Assembly (NCBI GenBank): GCA_023424475.1
Contig: JAFADX010000068.1
Span: 1-8,099, forward strand
Reading direction: 5' to 3'
DNA length: 8,099 bases
Origin: Pseudomonadota bacterium
Lineage (GTDB): Bacteria; Pseudomonadota; Alphaproteobacteria; Acetobacterales; Acetobacteraceae
The notes beneath the pieces were generated by a model. It was not told the origin of the DNA and made no database searches. It was given only the letters and a program-made list of their open reading frames with translations. Below, in pieces: positions 7,462 to 8,099 of this stretch (position 1 is the first letter of the stretch; each line of letters begins with the position of its first letter). The position numbers and the translations under genes were made by a program.

Positions 7462-7977
7462 CCGACCCGGAGGGACCTGGGCCGTCATGCCTGCAGGTGC
7501 CGGTATCCTTGCCGGCGGCGCGCTGCACGACCAGGCCGTTTCGGCCGAACCCGGCACGATGTTTGACGGCGGCGACGACCTCATGCCGCGCGGCGCGCCG
7601 GCCGTGCGGGAAGCCGCCGCGCGGGATGGACGAGCAAGGAGCGCGGTGGATTTCGGAGCTGGCGGCGGCAGCAGTCATCAGGCGAACCCGTCTCGGGCAG
7701 GAATTCCCTGCCAACAGGGAAAATACTGGGAACTTCGAGCTGAGGGCCCGATCTCGTCATCAATGTGAGCTTCAAACCTGGGGAAAGCAGGCCCCGCAGC
7801 CCGGATTCCAGCCCGGCCTCCAGCCATCACAGGCGGAGCGATGGGGCCGGATCACCTCACATCCAGAACTATCCGCTCCCTCGCCGCCTCGTCCTCGCCT
7901 GCGGCCCGAATAGATCCGATGGATCGACCGGCCGTGCCGCGATGAGGTGGACGATCGGAACCCCGGCGTGCTCGCCC
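7462..7977. other. Stretch without a recognisable gene, between usg and the IS element
   Basis: I find no frame here with a ribosome binding site plus family-like sequence; the open frames on both strands are arginine/proline/alanine-rich and look like GC-driven chance. Visible structure: competing inverted repeats at 7696-7719, where CCTGCC (7707-7712) can pair with GGCAGG (7696-7701), while the overlapping CCCTG (7706-7710) can pair with CAGGG (7715-7719); a palindrome GATCC/GGATC at 7913-7925; and a minus-strand open tail from the IS edge to a TAG at 7869-7871, whose first residues (EHAGVPIVHLIAARPVDP) look somewhat protein-like. No tRNA or other RNA gene was recognised. Confidence 0.5.
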
Positions 7978-8099
7978 TAGGCCGTGTGGACAGTTATCTC
8001 AACCACAGGATGGTGGCGGCGAGGGTGACGATGCTGAGGTAGTTCCTGGCGGTCTTCTCGTATCGCGTCGCGACGCGGCGGAACTGTTTGAGCTTGCTG
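7978..8099 (-). mobile_element. End of an IS5-family insertion sequence (truncated by window)
   Basis: The transposase C-terminus ends close to a sequence GCCGTGTGGACAG at 7981-7993 that probably includes the terminal inverted repeat. It is preceded by CTAG at 7977-7980; a TAG or TA target duplication would fit IS5 subgroups, but the other end is outside the window, so the exact boundary and the duplication are unproven. Confidence 0.65.
7994..8099 (-). CDS. IS5-family transposase, C-terminal fragment
   Basis: The minus strand encodes the last 34 residues, beginning SKLKQFRRVATRYEKTA and ending AATILWLR before TAA at 7996-7994. The KQFRRVATRYEKTARNY segment followed by a hydrophobic LAA..IWLR tail is the well-known end of IS5-family DDE transposases (ISL3/IS5-like frames of the IS427/IS1031 type), including the YREK-like catalytic-helix region's downstream part. 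The start and the DDE residues are outside the window, so activity cannot be judged. Many such IS elements encode the enzyme in two overlapping frames; this would be the end of the second. It is oriented toward usg. Family recognition is from this short tail only. Confidence 0.85.
   Translation of the reverse strand, partial: SKLKQFRRVATRYEKTARNYLSIVTLAATILWLR

Noticed and set aside
7497..7913. Plus-strand open frame of 138 codons in the stretch after usg
   Set aside because: It has no ribosome binding site, no recognisable motif and an Arg/Pro/Ser-biased composition; it overlaps several equally open frames on both strands.

Overview
The window is strongly GC-rich chromosomal DNA and reads as an alphaproteobacterium, probably Acetobacteraceae (Roseomonas-like). 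The evidence is the alphaproteobacterial form of GroES/GroEL with a GGM-rich GroEL tail, HrcA-type CIRCE operators at groESL, and a usg gene, whose family is known essentially from Alphaproteobacteria. The family-level placement is inference from sequence style and needs a search.

Layout. (1) 1-1928, plus strand: the 3' part of a DinG/XPD-type DNA helicase gene, then a small cupin-fold protein with a thiol-dioxygenase-like three-histidine signature and a strong ribosome binding site. (2) 2073-4219, minus strand, convergent with the first block: a PLP-dependent threonine-dehydratase-like enzyme and a CodA-like amidohydrolase, joined by an ATGA stop/start overlap, so almost certainly one catabolic operon with an unknown substrate. 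(3) 4288-4491, minus: a 67-aa cold-shock protein whose upstream region contains two perfect stem-loops just before the ribosome binding site. (4) 4746-6836, minus: groES-groEL, ended by a clear intrinsic terminator. (5) 6918-7008: the groESL control region, with one CIRCE operator over the predicted transcription start and a second just upstream of the -35, about 64 bp apart centre to centre. (6) 7140-7418, plus, divergent from groES: usg, a conserved small protein of unknown function. (7) 7419-7978: about 560 bases without a convincing gene. (8) About 7978 to the end: the end of an IS5-family insertion sequence with the C-terminus of its transposase on the minus strand.

The theme of the right half is temperature stress: GroESL chaperonin, a cold-shock protein immediately downstream, and a double-operator heat-shock control region shared with the divergent usg gene. 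The left half is housekeeping (DNA helicase) plus small-molecule catabolism. I see no CRISPR, no RNA gene and no clear defence or wholly new system. The best leads are the paired CIRCE arrangement, the structured csp leader and the two-enzyme catabolic operon.
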